Of a stretch of 64,000 bases of DNA, positions 1-11,232 are shown piece after piece. The stretch is from Dryomyza anilis (taxonomy: Eukaryota; Arthropoda; Insecta; Diptera; Dryomyzidae). The position numbers were made by a program, and so were the translations under genes. Numbering within the stretch: the stretch's first letter is position 1; each line of letters begins with the position of its first letter. The notes beneath the pieces were generated by a model. The model did no database searches and was not told the DNA's origin. It worked only from the letters and a program-made list of their open reading frames with translations. The stretch is from contig OX638130.1 of NCBI GenBank assembly GCA_951804985.1, forward strand, positions 98,577,700 through 98,641,699, written 5' to 3'.

Positions 1-1557
1 CTCTACGTACGTCTATCTATGTATTTAACTTGAATTTGAATCGATTGTTTTGTCTCATATAATATTGTACCACAGATATTCCATTCGCTTGAAAGCACTT
101 TAATTAAATTCAAGTCAAAAAAGCTATCAATAAATGTCATTTCGATTGCACTTTAATAAACGCTGGAGATCTTAAACCAACAAATTTTAAGGTTTTTATA
201 TAAAGCATATTTTTATGTGTTTCTGTAATTATTTATTCATTCATTTAATTATTTTAAAGAATTCATGACTTTTATACATTTGTATTAACAGTTAAAAATT
301 GTATTTGCATTTTGCAAAAATTCTTTGATATTTATTAGAGGAATTCTTTTATTTTTAATTTTTAAAAAGAGTTTTGGATTTATGTTAAATTGCAAATTTA
401 TAAAGACTTCTTGGGAAAATCTTTGCGCTATTTCAAAAAATAAGATCTCATTTTCTTAATGATAAAATATAATATAATCTTTCAGTTAAATCCGAACCAA
501 ATAAAGTGATATCTTATATTGAGGTAATGTTAAGTTTTTGAACAATTAGGCCTAAAATTCACATTTAAATTGCCCCTGTTTTTTTGTAATTTTAGATGCA
601 CATTCATCCGACATACCATAAAATATTTGTTCTTGTATTAGCAATACATAAATAATTTCAAATTTGTAATTCCTTGAAAGCCGTGCTTGACACATTCGAT
701 AATATGTCGTATAAAATGGATAACAATTTTTGCCGCTTCAATTTAATGTTATCGATTTTATTTTATTTGTGTAATTTGTTACAAATAACTTTTATTTATT
801 GCTTTATACCAGATATAATGAAGGTTAAAAGTTATATGGATTCAAGTTTTTATGGATTCAAAAACTATTTTAAATGTAAAAATCATATACAATTTATAAA
901 TCTTTTTCAACACCCTAAAATTATTATTTAAATTTTTAAAAAAACATCAAAAATTAAATTTTGAAATGCCGTAAAAATTAGTATAACCTATTTTGCTCTA
1001 TTTTTTGATTTTACTTTTTAAACAAATAATATAACGCATATAACATATCTTTCGTTTTCAATAACTTACTGAAGAATAACTACGGATTTTTGATGCCAAC
1101 ATCCTAAGAAAAAGGCTAGTATTTTTGTGAAATTGGCATTACTTTTTATAGGTACAAGATAACATAATAAATTTAGGGAAATAATTATATGTTTTTTAAT
1201 AATAAAAAATATTTACTTAAATATTCATTACATACGTAATGAAATTAAATACAAAGTATTTAAATTAAGTTTAAATAAAAAAATATTGAATTTAAATAAA
1301 AAAAAGGCTACGCGTGAAAAACATCTCGAAAAGTATTTAAATTTATTATTTTTTCCCTTTGTATAAGCAAAACGCTGATTCTGGAGAAAAAATATTAAAA
1401 TAATAGTATTTATACAGTTATATTCAATAATATTGAAACTATTAAATTAATAGTACTGAATTTCTCAAATAGTATCAAATTTATGAGAAAACTTTTGAAT
1501 CAATATGGAAAAATGATTAATACAGGAACCATAAATCAATAGTCGTACCATTATGTA
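1..1557. other. AT-rich non-coding DNA, probable intron
   Basis: I see no gene, RNA or recognisable mobile element here. It is AT-rich and mostly unique. If the minus-strand gene whose first coding exon ends at 3085 continues leftward, this is part of its first intron. No acceptor followed by a convincing reading frame was found on the minus strand, so the next exon is probably outside the window. Confidence 0.5.
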
Positions 1558-2937
1558 GGGAGCCTTAGGTTGAGTGGTACACGTTTTGATTTTTTTTCCA
1601 AAAAAGTACATTCGAATGATTTAGTGCATACTTTTGAAGGATATTCCGTAGACTGGTTCATGAACTAACTTTTTGCATTAAATGTTAAATGTTTTGCATT
1701 AATGGTTTAAGCCTTTTATTTGATTTTTGATCGATTTTTCAAAACAGCTCTAGTTTGGACTTGTTAAAAAATATTGAGATAAAGTATTGTGCATTTACAC
1801 CTAGTCAGAATATTCTGATTAGCAATGGAGGTAATTTTCAAGTATGCAGACCATTTGCAGAAATGGCAATTCACTGAATTGTTAAAATATAAATTCTTCG
1901 TAATTTCATTCAAGAATATCGTACAAAATACTTCTTCTGTTGAAGTTGAAGAATGTTTACTGATGTATTTTTTTTATCTTGTTAAAGGTTCACTTCTCGG
2001 TTTTTTTCTGCAATTCAGATCTTATCTCAGTTGAAATCAAAATGTTGCTTTGCATTAGTGTGTGGACAAGATTGAATTTTTTTCTTGGCTAAACCATTTA
2101 CATAACAAATATTGCTTAAATTACGTTTCCCACTTTTCCCATAACATGTTTCCCACTTTACCACAATACCACAATTTGAACATAATTCATGTAAAACAAT
2201 ATTTAAACTAAAACTACAATAAACGTTGCTTAAATTACGTTTCCCACTTTAACAGAACGTATTTCCCACTTTACCCAAAAATCGCTTCTTAAACATACAT
2301 AACATAGCATCATTTCAGATATGTTAAATTATTTGCAATAATAATAATAATAATAGTTTGGCGCTACAGTCCTGTGTAGAACTTCGGCCGAGCTCTCTCA
2401 CCATTTTGAGCTGTGCGTGTTATATTTGTACTCAAAGTGGTGGGACCTACAGTTTATTGCCGAATCCGAACGGCGGGTGCGAGCTTTTTCATAAGCAATA
2501 GTTTTACTCTCGTAGGTTTGCCATTTACTGACGAGAGGTAGCGCGGTATAGAAAAATGTTTCTATGAAAAGATGTTGTTAGCCCCAGTCCAGGCCGGGGA
2601 CCTTTCGGCTCGCAGTTCAACGCACTAACCACTGAGCTACCGCGGCTACAAACCCCGTTTGCAAACCCCGTTTATATTTCAGATATATACAACATCCAAT
2701 CATTTTAAACATACCTTCCTAATTAAAAACCACTGAAAGTCACACTTTTTGATAGCAAATAACAGCACTATAAAAATCATTTAAAAACATTTTTTTCACG
2801 TGTTAATAAAAAGGTATTAGTTCTCATTATAACCATGGATGAAAAAGTTTATGCGATATTAAGCACTTTACAATTGTTGTTTTTTTTTAATTGCAATTTC
2901 CCACATTAACCCATGTCCCACTTTACCCAAGGTTCCC
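1558..2937. mobile_element. TIR-type non-autonomous DNA element, copy A (with nested SINE)
   Basis: The left end (GGGAGCCTTAGGTTGAGTGG at 1558) and the right end (2914-2937, inverted GGGAACCTTGGGTAAAGTGG) match at about 19 of 24 positions as inverted termini. Short TTTCCCACTTTACC-like motifs recur inside near 2127, 2148, 2245 and 2265. Copy B at 5170-5787 shares both ends and an internal stretch (GATTTTTGATCGATTTTTC near 1720; GATTTTTGGGCGATTTTTT near 5308). No transposase frame is present. A SINE sits inside at 2338-2648. TA dinucleotides flank both ends, which could be a TA target duplication, but this is weak. The superfamily is not assigned. Confidence 0.6.
2338..2648 (-). mobile_element. 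tRNA-derived SINE, copy 1
   Basis: Read on the minus strand from 2648, it starts GCCGCGGTAGCTCAGTGG, an A-box-like tRNA promoter. A decayed B-box region follows (ggtccccggcc), then a unique body and a (TAT/AAT)n tail at about 2338-2355. Copies at 23476-23812 (minus) and 52588-52898 (plus) share the same body, including the segment on base pairs 2380-2580. This is the layout of a Pol III-transcribed, non-coding retroposon. The B box here is damaged, so this copy is probably inactive. It is inserted inside element copy A. Confidence 0.85.
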
Positions 2938-3084
2938 CTACTTAATGGGACATTTTCTTCTGAGTGTGAGGACAGTTTTAATTTCAATAAATATCTCTTA
3001 TGAAAACCTTTTTTTATAATTTCTCAAAATAAACACCTTTCAATTCGTGCTGGTAATAAATAGCTAAAATCATTTAAAACATAC

Positions 3085-3694
3085 CGTTAACATAGCCGTC
3101 AAATTCAACGTCCACATCTTCGTCTTCATCCTCCGCAGCTGCGGCTGTTTCTGCTGCATCTGCTTCCGCAACAAGATCAATATTGTCGCCGCTAAGAACT
3201 ATGTTCTGCTGTTGCTTCACCGCATTGTAGATGTCGTCGTCATTGTCGTCGTCATTATCATCGTCGTTAAGTGCACCAACAACATCACCACCACCACCAG
3301 CACCGTCGCTGTCATTGCCGCCAAAAACATCTTCCGAGTCAACTGCCAACAGACGACGTCGTTGCACAGTTGCCGCCGACAAGTCAACGCCTTGCACAAC
3401 ACCTGCTGCTGTTGCCGTCGCTACCGTTGCTGCTTCATGCGAGGCAACGCCTGCGGCAACAGTAGTGACCAACATGTTGCCAACCACTACATGTTGTTGT
3501 AGCATGCAGACAACAACAAGTTGGAGCAACAGAATCAGCAGCGACGACGCCGACAGCAGCCATGTGCCACGGCGATAATGTAAATGTTGTTGCTGCTGTT
3601 GCTTCGTGTTGCTGCTTTTGTTTTTGTTTTTATTATAGATGTTATCGTTGTTGTTGTGGTGTATATTGTGTTTGTTGCTGTTGTTGTCACACAT
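3085..3694 (-). CDS. First coding exon of an unrecognised membrane or secreted protein (partial)
   Basis: The minus-strand frame opens at an ATG at 3694 and runs 203 codons plus one base to a strong donor (AAC G|GTATGT at 3085/3084). In the unspliced frame a stop follows three codons later, which supports the splice. Residues 1-40 are rich in Asn, Lys, His and Gln, with a short Gln run at about 32-36. An Arg-Arg pair (41-42) precedes a hydrophobic stretch (about 45-65), which could be a type II signal anchor or a signal peptide with a long n-region. Residues 66-110 are Ala/Val/Thr-rich. A tribasic QRRRLL follows at 111-116. The remainder is strongly acidic, with Asp/Asn runs at about 143-154 and Glu/Asp at 188-197. 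The codons are GC-richer than the flanks. The next exons lie beyond the left edge. I do not recognise the gene. A 3694 start is preferred because upstream in-frame codons lack an ATG. Confidence 0.6.
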
Positions 3695-4140
3695 TGTCCA
3701 TCGCACAACGCAGGACACGAGCGTAGAATTTAAAATAAACTTTTTTTTTGTTGCTGTTGCTGCTGCCAACAAGGACAAGAACACCACACAACGTAAAATG
3801 AGACAAAAAAGAGCGATACACGCGCCTCTTTTTCAAATGTTGTTTTTTGGTTTAACTTTTTTGTTTGTTTTTAATTTTTATTTTTTTTTTCTTCTTTTTT
3901 GTGTTTTTGTTTTTACTTTAAATTTAAATTAATACGCATTGCGCTGACAACAACTACACGAATAAACAAAAGACTTTCACGCATTTTTCACGCACATTTT
4001 TTTGTTGTTCACGTACATTTTTGTCGCACAAATAAACAAGCTTTGTCGCAGCGCGTAGCTCATAAATTTTCACTTGTTTCGCGGGCAGCTCTTGAGGCAG
4101 TTCAGGGCTGTCGTTTTCCCCGGGGTCGCATTAATGCGAA
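3695..4140 (-). promoter_or_regulatory. Possible 5' leader and promoter-proximal region of the left-edge gene
   Basis: This lies directly upstream of the ATG at 3694. It holds CAA/CAG-type repeats near 3750-3790. A GC-richer island at about 4020-4140 contrasts with the T-rich DNA beyond. No clear TATA box or initiator could be fixed by eye, so the transcription start is unknown. The assignment rests on position and base composition only. Confidence 0.25.
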
Positions 4141-5169
4141 ATCTTTTTTATATGTTTTTGGGCAGTTTTTTTTTGTTTGTTCTCAAAATGTAAAATTGTG
4201 TTTTAGGTTTTTTTTTTATATTTTTATTTAACTTTTGCAAATATATATTTTTAACTTTAAATTCATTCAAATTGTAATCTTTTCTTGAGCACTATCGCAT
4301 TGTGTTTTTTTTTTTAAATATTTGTTTTGTTTTTCTTAAATTTTGTAAAAATTAATTTTTACAAAACCTTTTTATTTGAGTTGTTTACCTTTAAATGAAT
4401 TTAGAATGAAATATTTGTCTGTTGTTTTTTTATATTAAATGTTAAATTAAATTTTAGATTTTTTTATTTTTTGACATTATTTTGTTTTTGTTTTTATGTT
4501 AGCAACATTATATAAAAATTTTATATATTTTATATTATATAATAATTTAAAATTTTGTATTTTTTATATTTTTTTGTATATTTTTGATTGTTATTTTTAT
4601 TTTTTTTTTTTCGTTATTTTGTTATTGTTTTTTTTTTTCTTTTTTCTTAATTTTTGCTAAATTTCATTTTAACATAACCTTTTTTATTTCATTTTTAGTT
4701 GCATTTAAATGAATTATATGTTTTTGTTTTGTTATTTCTCACTGAATTTGAAATTGAGTTTCATGTTTCTCTATTTTTATGATTTTTTATTATTATTTTA
4801 TCAAAATGTTAAATTAGTTTTTAAATTTATATTTCCTATTTTTTTTTTTGTATTATTTTTATATGTTAACTAATTTTATATTTTTCTTTTTATTTTTTAT
4901 ATGTTTTTTATTATTTTTATATTTTTCACTAATTTTTTTTGTTATTATTTTTCTTAATTTTCAATATTTTTGCTTTTTATTCAAATTTTGCAAAAATTAA
5001 TTTATTGCACCATTTTGATCTTTTTTATGTTTTTTTTTCTTTTTATTTTTTGATATTTTGTTTTATTATTTTTATAATTTTCACTAAAAAATGTGTTTTA
5101 TTTTTCTTGATTTTCAATATTTTTAATCTCACTAATTTTTAAATTTTAATTTTCGTTTCTATATAAGAC
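4141..5169. other. T-rich low-complexity DNA
   Basis: The plus strand is dominated by T runs separated by single A or G bases. Short frames here (for example 4939-5142) encode Phe/Ile/Leu-only peptides and are composition artefacts. No gene or element was recognised. This is the start of a long strand-biased tract that resumes after element copy B. Confidence 0.7.
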
Positions 5170-5787
5170 AGGGAAGACTGGGGTAAAATGGAAAAGGTAA
5201 AATATATATAAATATTTTTAAAATTTCTTTTGGAGGGTCTATTACATAGAGTGGTTCACTGAGCTAATTTTTTGTATTACCAGAATACAGTTTATTTGTC
5301 ACTTAATTGATTTTTGGGCGATTTTTTAAAACAGCGCATTTATGGACCTCTTGAAAAATCATGAAAATTGGAAAACAAAATTGGGAGACCAATAATTTGT
5401 TATTTCTGTATTATTTTACATTCATTCACAACATAAACAATATAAATACATTGAGAATATGTAAAAAATATCAATGAATTGCACAAAAATAATTATAGTA
5501 ATGAATGTGAATGAAAAAATAGGGAATATTTTTAAATATCTACCAGAAATAATATACTAAAATTTAAAAATTGTACAATTACTCATCCTCCACAAAAAAA
5601 TAAATAATGATTTCCATATAAACCCAACATATATCGCATTTTCTACTTGGCTTAGTATCATTTAATCTACGTTAAATTATTTTATTTATTTTTAATATTT
5701 TTTTCTTTTTTGTCTAAAAATGCACTACCATTTCAAAAAATTGCAATTTCCCACATTATACCATTTCCCACTTTACCCAAGGATCCC
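5170..5787. mobile_element. TIR-type non-autonomous DNA element, copy B
   Basis: About 620 bp with inverted ends: GGGAAGACTGGGGTAAAATG at 5170 and, inverted at 5787, GGGATCCTTGGGTAAAGTGG. It is the same family as 1558-2937 but shorter and without the SINE. It has no coding capacity. Its right end is repeated twice more, in degraded form, at about 6150-6235 and 6280-6362. Confidence 0.6.
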
Positions 5788-6149
5788 AATTTAATGTTAT
5801 TTATTATTTTTAGTAACACCTCTACAAACCATTTGACGATAATTTTTAAATTCGATAAAATAATGATAATTTAATTGCGTCTTCTTTATAATTTTTGTCA
5901 AAAAATAAAATTTTCTGAACAAATAAAATTTGTTTATCGAAAAAAAAAATCCATTTATGATATTATCTCGATATCTATAACAACAAAAACAACGATATCG
6001 TTTTAGACAGGTTCGTTTATATCGAAAGCCCTGTCGTTTTCGTATCATTATAGATTATCGGAAACGACAATTTAAGCATATAAATGATATCGTTTCGATA
6101 TCGTAAAATTATCGTTTGGTTTGCTGGGACATGACAGTAGTTTTATTTT
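5788..6149. other. Spacer with repeated CGATATCG-like motifs
   Basis: ATCGATATC/CGATATCGTTT-type motifs recur between about 5960 and 6115, some in inverted pairs. The 83-codon minus-strand frame across it (6048-5797) shows no protein features. I cannot say whether these are degenerate repeats or the remains of another element. Confidence 0.35.
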
Positions 6150-6362
6150 TTATTTTTTTGTCTAAAAACATTTCAACAAATTGTAATTTCCCACATTACC
6201 CCATTTACCACTTTACCCTAGGATCACAATAAAATTTCTATTTTTTTTTTTATTATTTTAAATACCACACAGTAGTTTTTTTTTGTCTAAAATCATATCA
6301 AAAAATTGAAATTTCCCACATTACCCCATTTCCCAATTAATCCCAGGTTCCCAATTTAATTT
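6150..6362. mobile_element. Two truncated right ends of the TIR element family
   Basis: Two blocks (about 6150-6235 and 6280-6362) each carry TTTTTGTCTAAAA, then a CAAAAAATTG-like stretch, then TTTCCCACATTACCCCATTT and a CCCA-rich end. This order matches the last 80 or so bases of copy B (about 5705-5787). Left ends are absent. They could be 3' truncated copies or a local tandem duplication of the element's end. Confidence 0.5.
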
Positions 6363-7969
6363 TTTGTTTTTTTTGTTTTTTTAATATACTTTTAATTTAT
6401 GCAAACATTTTAGTTTAATTTCACTCACAAGTTTTTTTAACTTAAGTTTTTCTAACAAATATTTAAATCACTAATATAACATTTCTTTTTTTGTATTTTT
6501 TTATATTTTTCATTTATTCTATTTTTGTTTTGTCATTTATAAATCTTTAAATTGGGTTTTTAATCTTTCAGTATATTGAATCATTGGGTTTATTTACTTT
6601 TAATTTATTAGTCTTTTATATTATTATTAGTTTTTATTTATTTATTTTTTCTTTGTTTTATTTAATTAATTTTTAAATTTGTTTGGTTTATTTAGTTATT
6701 TTTTATATATTTCTTTTTGATTTATATGTAGAAATATGTCAACTGTCTAAGGTTGATCTTTTCAAATGATTTTTAAAATTTTTCCTCTTTCTATTGAAAA
6801 TACTAATTTTGTTTTTTCTTTTTTATTTCATTATTTTTATTTCTACTTTCTTTTGTTTTTTTTTGTTTTTTTAACTTATTATTTTATATAATATTTGTTA
6901 ATATTCATTTTCTGCGTGCTTTTCTTATTTATTGCATTTAAATAAATCATTTTTAATGTCACTCAATTTCATAAAAAATGTCTTTTGTTTTTTTGACTTC
7001 TTTATTTTATTTTTTCATTGAATTTAAATATTTATATTATTTTAAGTTTTAAATCTCTATTAAATATTTTATTCTAATTTTTAAAAATATTTGTTTTTTT
7101 TTGTTTTGTTATCTAATTTAATTATTTTTTATTTCAAATTTTAATTTATTTCGATTTTAAATTTATTTTATTTAAAATTTTTTGTATTTATTTTACTCTA
7201 CTTATCTTTAATTTTTTATATTATTTTACTTTATTTTTTATAATACTTTACATTATTTTATTTTGTTTTTTTTAATTTAGTTTTTTAATTTATTATTTTT
7301 TTTTATTATTAGCACAATAGATATAACCCTGTCTGAGTGCTGTGGCTCTATTTTTTATCCCACATTAAAAAAAACTGTTTTTTTATTCTACTTATCTTAT
7401 CTCTCCTTTTTTTATTTTATTTTACATTTTCTTTATTACTTTATTTTTTCATTTTAGTTTAGTTTATTTAACTTTAATTTATTTACTATAATTTAGTTTA
7501 TTTTATTTAAATTATTTTATTTTACTTTTTTAATTTATTTATTTTAAATTTTAATTTTCTTCAAATAAATTTAAATATATGTTAATTTTTTCTCATATAA
7601 GTTTTTAGTACATATTAATATTATATATTTTATTATATATTTATTATATATTATGGTATTTTAATTACATAATCTGTCCATTAATTTCATAATTTTATTC
7701 TTCTTTTTATTTTAATTCTTATTTGTTACATTTTTCAAATTCTTTCAAATTTTAAATTAAATATGTTTCGTTAAATTATTATTTATTTTTTTTGTATTTT
7801 GTTTTATTTTTGTTCAATATTTATTTAAATTATATTATTTTTAAACGAATTTTTATAGCATTTTAATTTTTTTTATTTTGATTTATATTTAATTTTTTAT
7901 TCTAAATTTTGAAATTTTAATTATTTAATTTTTCAGCATATTTTAAATATACAATTTAATTTTAACATT
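6363..7969. other. T-rich low-complexity tract
   Basis: Almost uninterrupted TTTTA/TTTAATT-type DNA with very few C or G bases. I see no gene, no tandem unit of fixed length and no RNA gene. Confidence 0.7.
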
Positions 7970-8645
7970 TAATGAAATCTGCATCTGCCACATGCATTGC
8001 ATGACATCATTAAAACTTCACAAAAAGTCGCGCGCATTATTTGCGCCGCCTTAAAGCATGCAATGCTTTTTTATTATTTCCTTTAATCACACAAATTTCA
8101 TATCATGTCACACTTTAGTCACCTTAGTCACGATTTTTAAATTTTTTGTTTTTTTTTACTGTTACTGTTGTAGTCGCCGGCACGTTTGAAGCACAACTGA
8201 ATGAATTTATTTTTCGCACAGCCTAATATGTGCGACGATTCTTGGTATTCTTCGTAGTCGTCGTCCTCATCGTGCGCTGTTTCGTATTTTGCTCTTCATG
8301 CTCGTGTTCGTCCTTTTATCCGCTCGTCAACGTTTTTGGCATGCGGCACATTGCTGGATACCTTTGTCCGGCTATGCACCGCATCCCTACGATCTACAAG
8401 TTTTGTCAACAGAGCGCAAGCCGTCATCATCATTATCATCATCGTCGATTGTGCAACCAAACACAAAAATTTCTGAATGAAGTTCCAAGACAGGCGCACT
8501 AAATTGAAAATTCTCTCTTCGTTTTGTAAAGCCGAGCGCAAATTATCCTGTCGTTTATACGTTTGTAACATGTGCTCCGGATAAAATCAAATTCCAGTCG
8601 CATGTTGCATTTGCTGCGGTCGACGGAACTGGCTATTCATGCAAC
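7970..8645. other. GC-richer unique island
   Basis: Base composition rises sharply between T-rich DNA and the 19-bp array. It holds mixed unique sequence with a (CAT)n-like patch near 8424-8446. Frames on both strands (8230-8502 plus, 8571-8296 minus) begin at non-ATG codons and resemble no protein I know. It could be a conserved non-coding block or a UTR exon, but the sequence alone does not show which. Confidence 0.35.
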
Positions 8646-8649
8646 AGCT

Positions 8650-10435
8650 TTTCTTTCTAATTTAATTTCTAATTAATATTTGAAGTTTTAATGAAAATTT
8701 GAATTAATAGTGAAAAATTCAAATTTTAGTAAAAAAATTGAATTTTGAGTGGAAAATTGAATTTTTAGTGAAAATTAAATTTTTAGTGAAACATTGAATT
8801 TTTAGTGAAAAATTAGATTTTTAGTGAAAATTTGAATTTTTATTGAAAATTTAAATTTTTAGTAAAAATTGAATTTTAGTGTAAAATTGAAATTTTAGTG
8901 AAAAAATAAAATTTTTATTTTTAGAAACATTGGATTTTTTTAGTAAAAATTGAATTTTTAGTGAAAAATTTAATTTTTAGTGAAAAATTGAATTTTTAGT
9001 GAAAAATTGAATTTTTAGTGAAAAATTGAATTTTTAGTGAAAAATTGAATTTTTAGTGAAAAAATTGAATTTTTAGTGAAAATTGAATTTTTAGTGAAAA
9101 ATTGAATTTTTAGTAAAAATTTGAAGTTTTTAGTGAAAAATTGAGTTTTTAGTGAAAAATTGAATTTTTAGTGAAAATTTGAATTTTTAGTGAAAAATTT
9201 AATTTTTAGTGAAAAATTTAATTTTTAGTGAAAAATTTAATTTTTAGTGAAAAATTGAATTTTTAGTGAAGAATTAAATTTTGAGTGAAAAATTGAATTT
9301 TTAGTGAAAAATTTAATTCTTAGTTAAACATTGTATTTTTATTGAAACTTTTAACTTTTAATGAGAATTGAATTTTTAGTGAAAATTAAATTTTTTGTGA
9401 AACATTGAATTATTAGTGAAAAATTGAATTTTTAGTGAAAAATTGAATTTTTAGTGAAAAATTGAATTTTTAGTGAAAAATTGAATTTTTAGTGAAAAAT
9501 TGAATTTTTAGTGAAAAATTGAATTTTTAGTGAAAAATTGAATTTTTAGTGAAAAATTTAATTCTTAGTTAAAAATTGTATTTTTAGTGAAACTTTTAAT
9601 GAGAATTGAATTTTTAGTGAAAATTTAATTTTTAGTGAAACATTGAATTTTTAGTAAAAAATTGAATTTTTAGTGAAAATTTGAATTATTAGTGAAAAAT
9701 TGAATTATTAGTAAAAAATTGAATTTTTAGTGAAAAATTGAATTTTTAGTGAAAAATTGAATTTTTAGTGAAAAATTGAATTTTTAGTGAAAAATTGAAT
9801 TTTTAGTGAAAAATTGAATTTTTAGTGAAAAATTGAATTTTTAGTGAAAAATTGAATTTTTAGTGAAAAATTGAATTTTTAGTGAAAAATTGAATTTTTA
9901 GTGAAAAATTGAATTTTTTAGTGAAAAATTAAATTTTTAGTGAAAAATTGAATTTTTAGTGAAAAATTGAATTTTTAGTGAAAATTTGAATTTTTAGTGA
10001 AAATTGAATTTTTAGTGAAAATTGAATTTTTAGTGAAAAATTGAATTTTTAGTGAAAAATTGAATTTTTAGTGAAAAATTGAATTTTTAGTGAAAAATTG
10101 AATTTTTAGTGAAAAATTGAATTTTTAGTGAAAAATTGAATTTTTAGTGAAAATTTTAATTTGTAGTGAAAAATTAAATTTTTAGTGAAAAATTGAATTT
10201 TTAGTGAAAAATTGAATTTTTAGTGAAAAATTGAATTTTTAGGAAAAAATTGAATTTTTAGTGAAAAATTGAATTTTTTTAGTGAAAAATTGAATTTTTA
10301 GTGAAAAATTGAATTTTTAGTGAAAAATTGAATTTTTAGTGAAAAATTGAATTTTTAGTGAAAAATTGAATTTTTAGTGAAAAAAAGAATTTTTAGTGAA
10401 AAAATTAAAATTGGAGTGAAAATTGAATAATTGGA
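8650..10435. repeat. 19-bp quasi-palindromic satellite array A1 (plus orientation)
   Basis: This is a tandem array of TTTTTAGTGAAAAATTGAA, near perfect in the middle (about 9400-9560 and 9720-10380) and decayed at the left edge. The unit alternates AATTTTT and AAAAATT arms around two spacers: AGTG (4 nt) and G (1 nt). Every stretch can therefore pair with its neighbour. The same unit recurs at 11.1, 14.4, 29.6, 41.4, 43.8 and 50.1 kb. There is no spacer diversity and no open frame of interest. Confidence 0.95.
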
Positions 10436-11099
10436 ATAATTGAATGTTTTTTTTTTAATATTTAAATTTTATTTTATTTTTTCATAATTCTTAATAATAA
10501 GACTTTCACAATTGACCTAAGGCGGTCGTCGACTTTTCACAGCAGCCAAATAGTCCCAATGGAGTCGACTAAATTGCCAAGTATGTCAACAACAATTTAA
10601 CAGCGCTAATTTGCAGACAACATTAAGACCAATTTTACCTTAAGACAATGCATTACAGTAATTAACTGAATAGAGACTTAAGATGAAAAATTCTTCGAAT
10701 TTCTTTACAGTATTTAGTTAGGTGTTAGGCCTTTTTATCGGATTATTTCCTCTCTTTTACTCTTCTCAAGCACTTTGGTATTAGTCGAAAATGTTTTGAA
10801 TTTATATACTGTAGATGTTGGCGCCTTTGTATAAAATACAATTATAAATCTCTCTCTCTTCTCCATCTCTGATGTATATAATTAATATGCCATACTGTCT
10901 GAAACATGCTACAAGTTCTTGGTAATCTGCAAAATCTGCTTGTAAAATATACTGCCAAAATATGGAAAATTTTTGTGTGAATTAGGTTTAAATTCGGCAT
11001 AACAAATGAATATTGGATCAAATAAGATAAAGTAATGTTAGTCTATCTTTAGACTATTTTTAAAATGACAAAATTTCTAAAATGATAATTATAATAATT
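10436..11099. other. Unique AT-rich spacer with a short CT tract
   Basis: This is unique sequence between two 19-bp arrays. A (CT)n-like run lies at about 10848-10870. No gene or mobile element was recognised. Confidence 0.5.
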
Positions 11100-11232
11100 T
11101 TAAATTAAATTTTTTACTAAAAATCCAATTTTTCACTTAAAATTTAATTTTACACTAAAAATTCAAATTTTCACTAAAAATTTAATTTTCATTAATAATT
11201 CAATTATTCACTAAAACTTTAATTATTACAAA
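11100..11232. repeat. 19-bp family, short decayed patch A2 (minus orientation)
   Basis: About seven degenerate units of the CACTAAAAATTCAATTTTT form, in the opposite orientation to A1. They are too diverged and short to be a recently expanded array. Confidence 0.7.

Noticed and set aside
8650..10435. CRISPR array
   Set aside because: Units are contiguous with no unique spacers, in a eukaryotic context.
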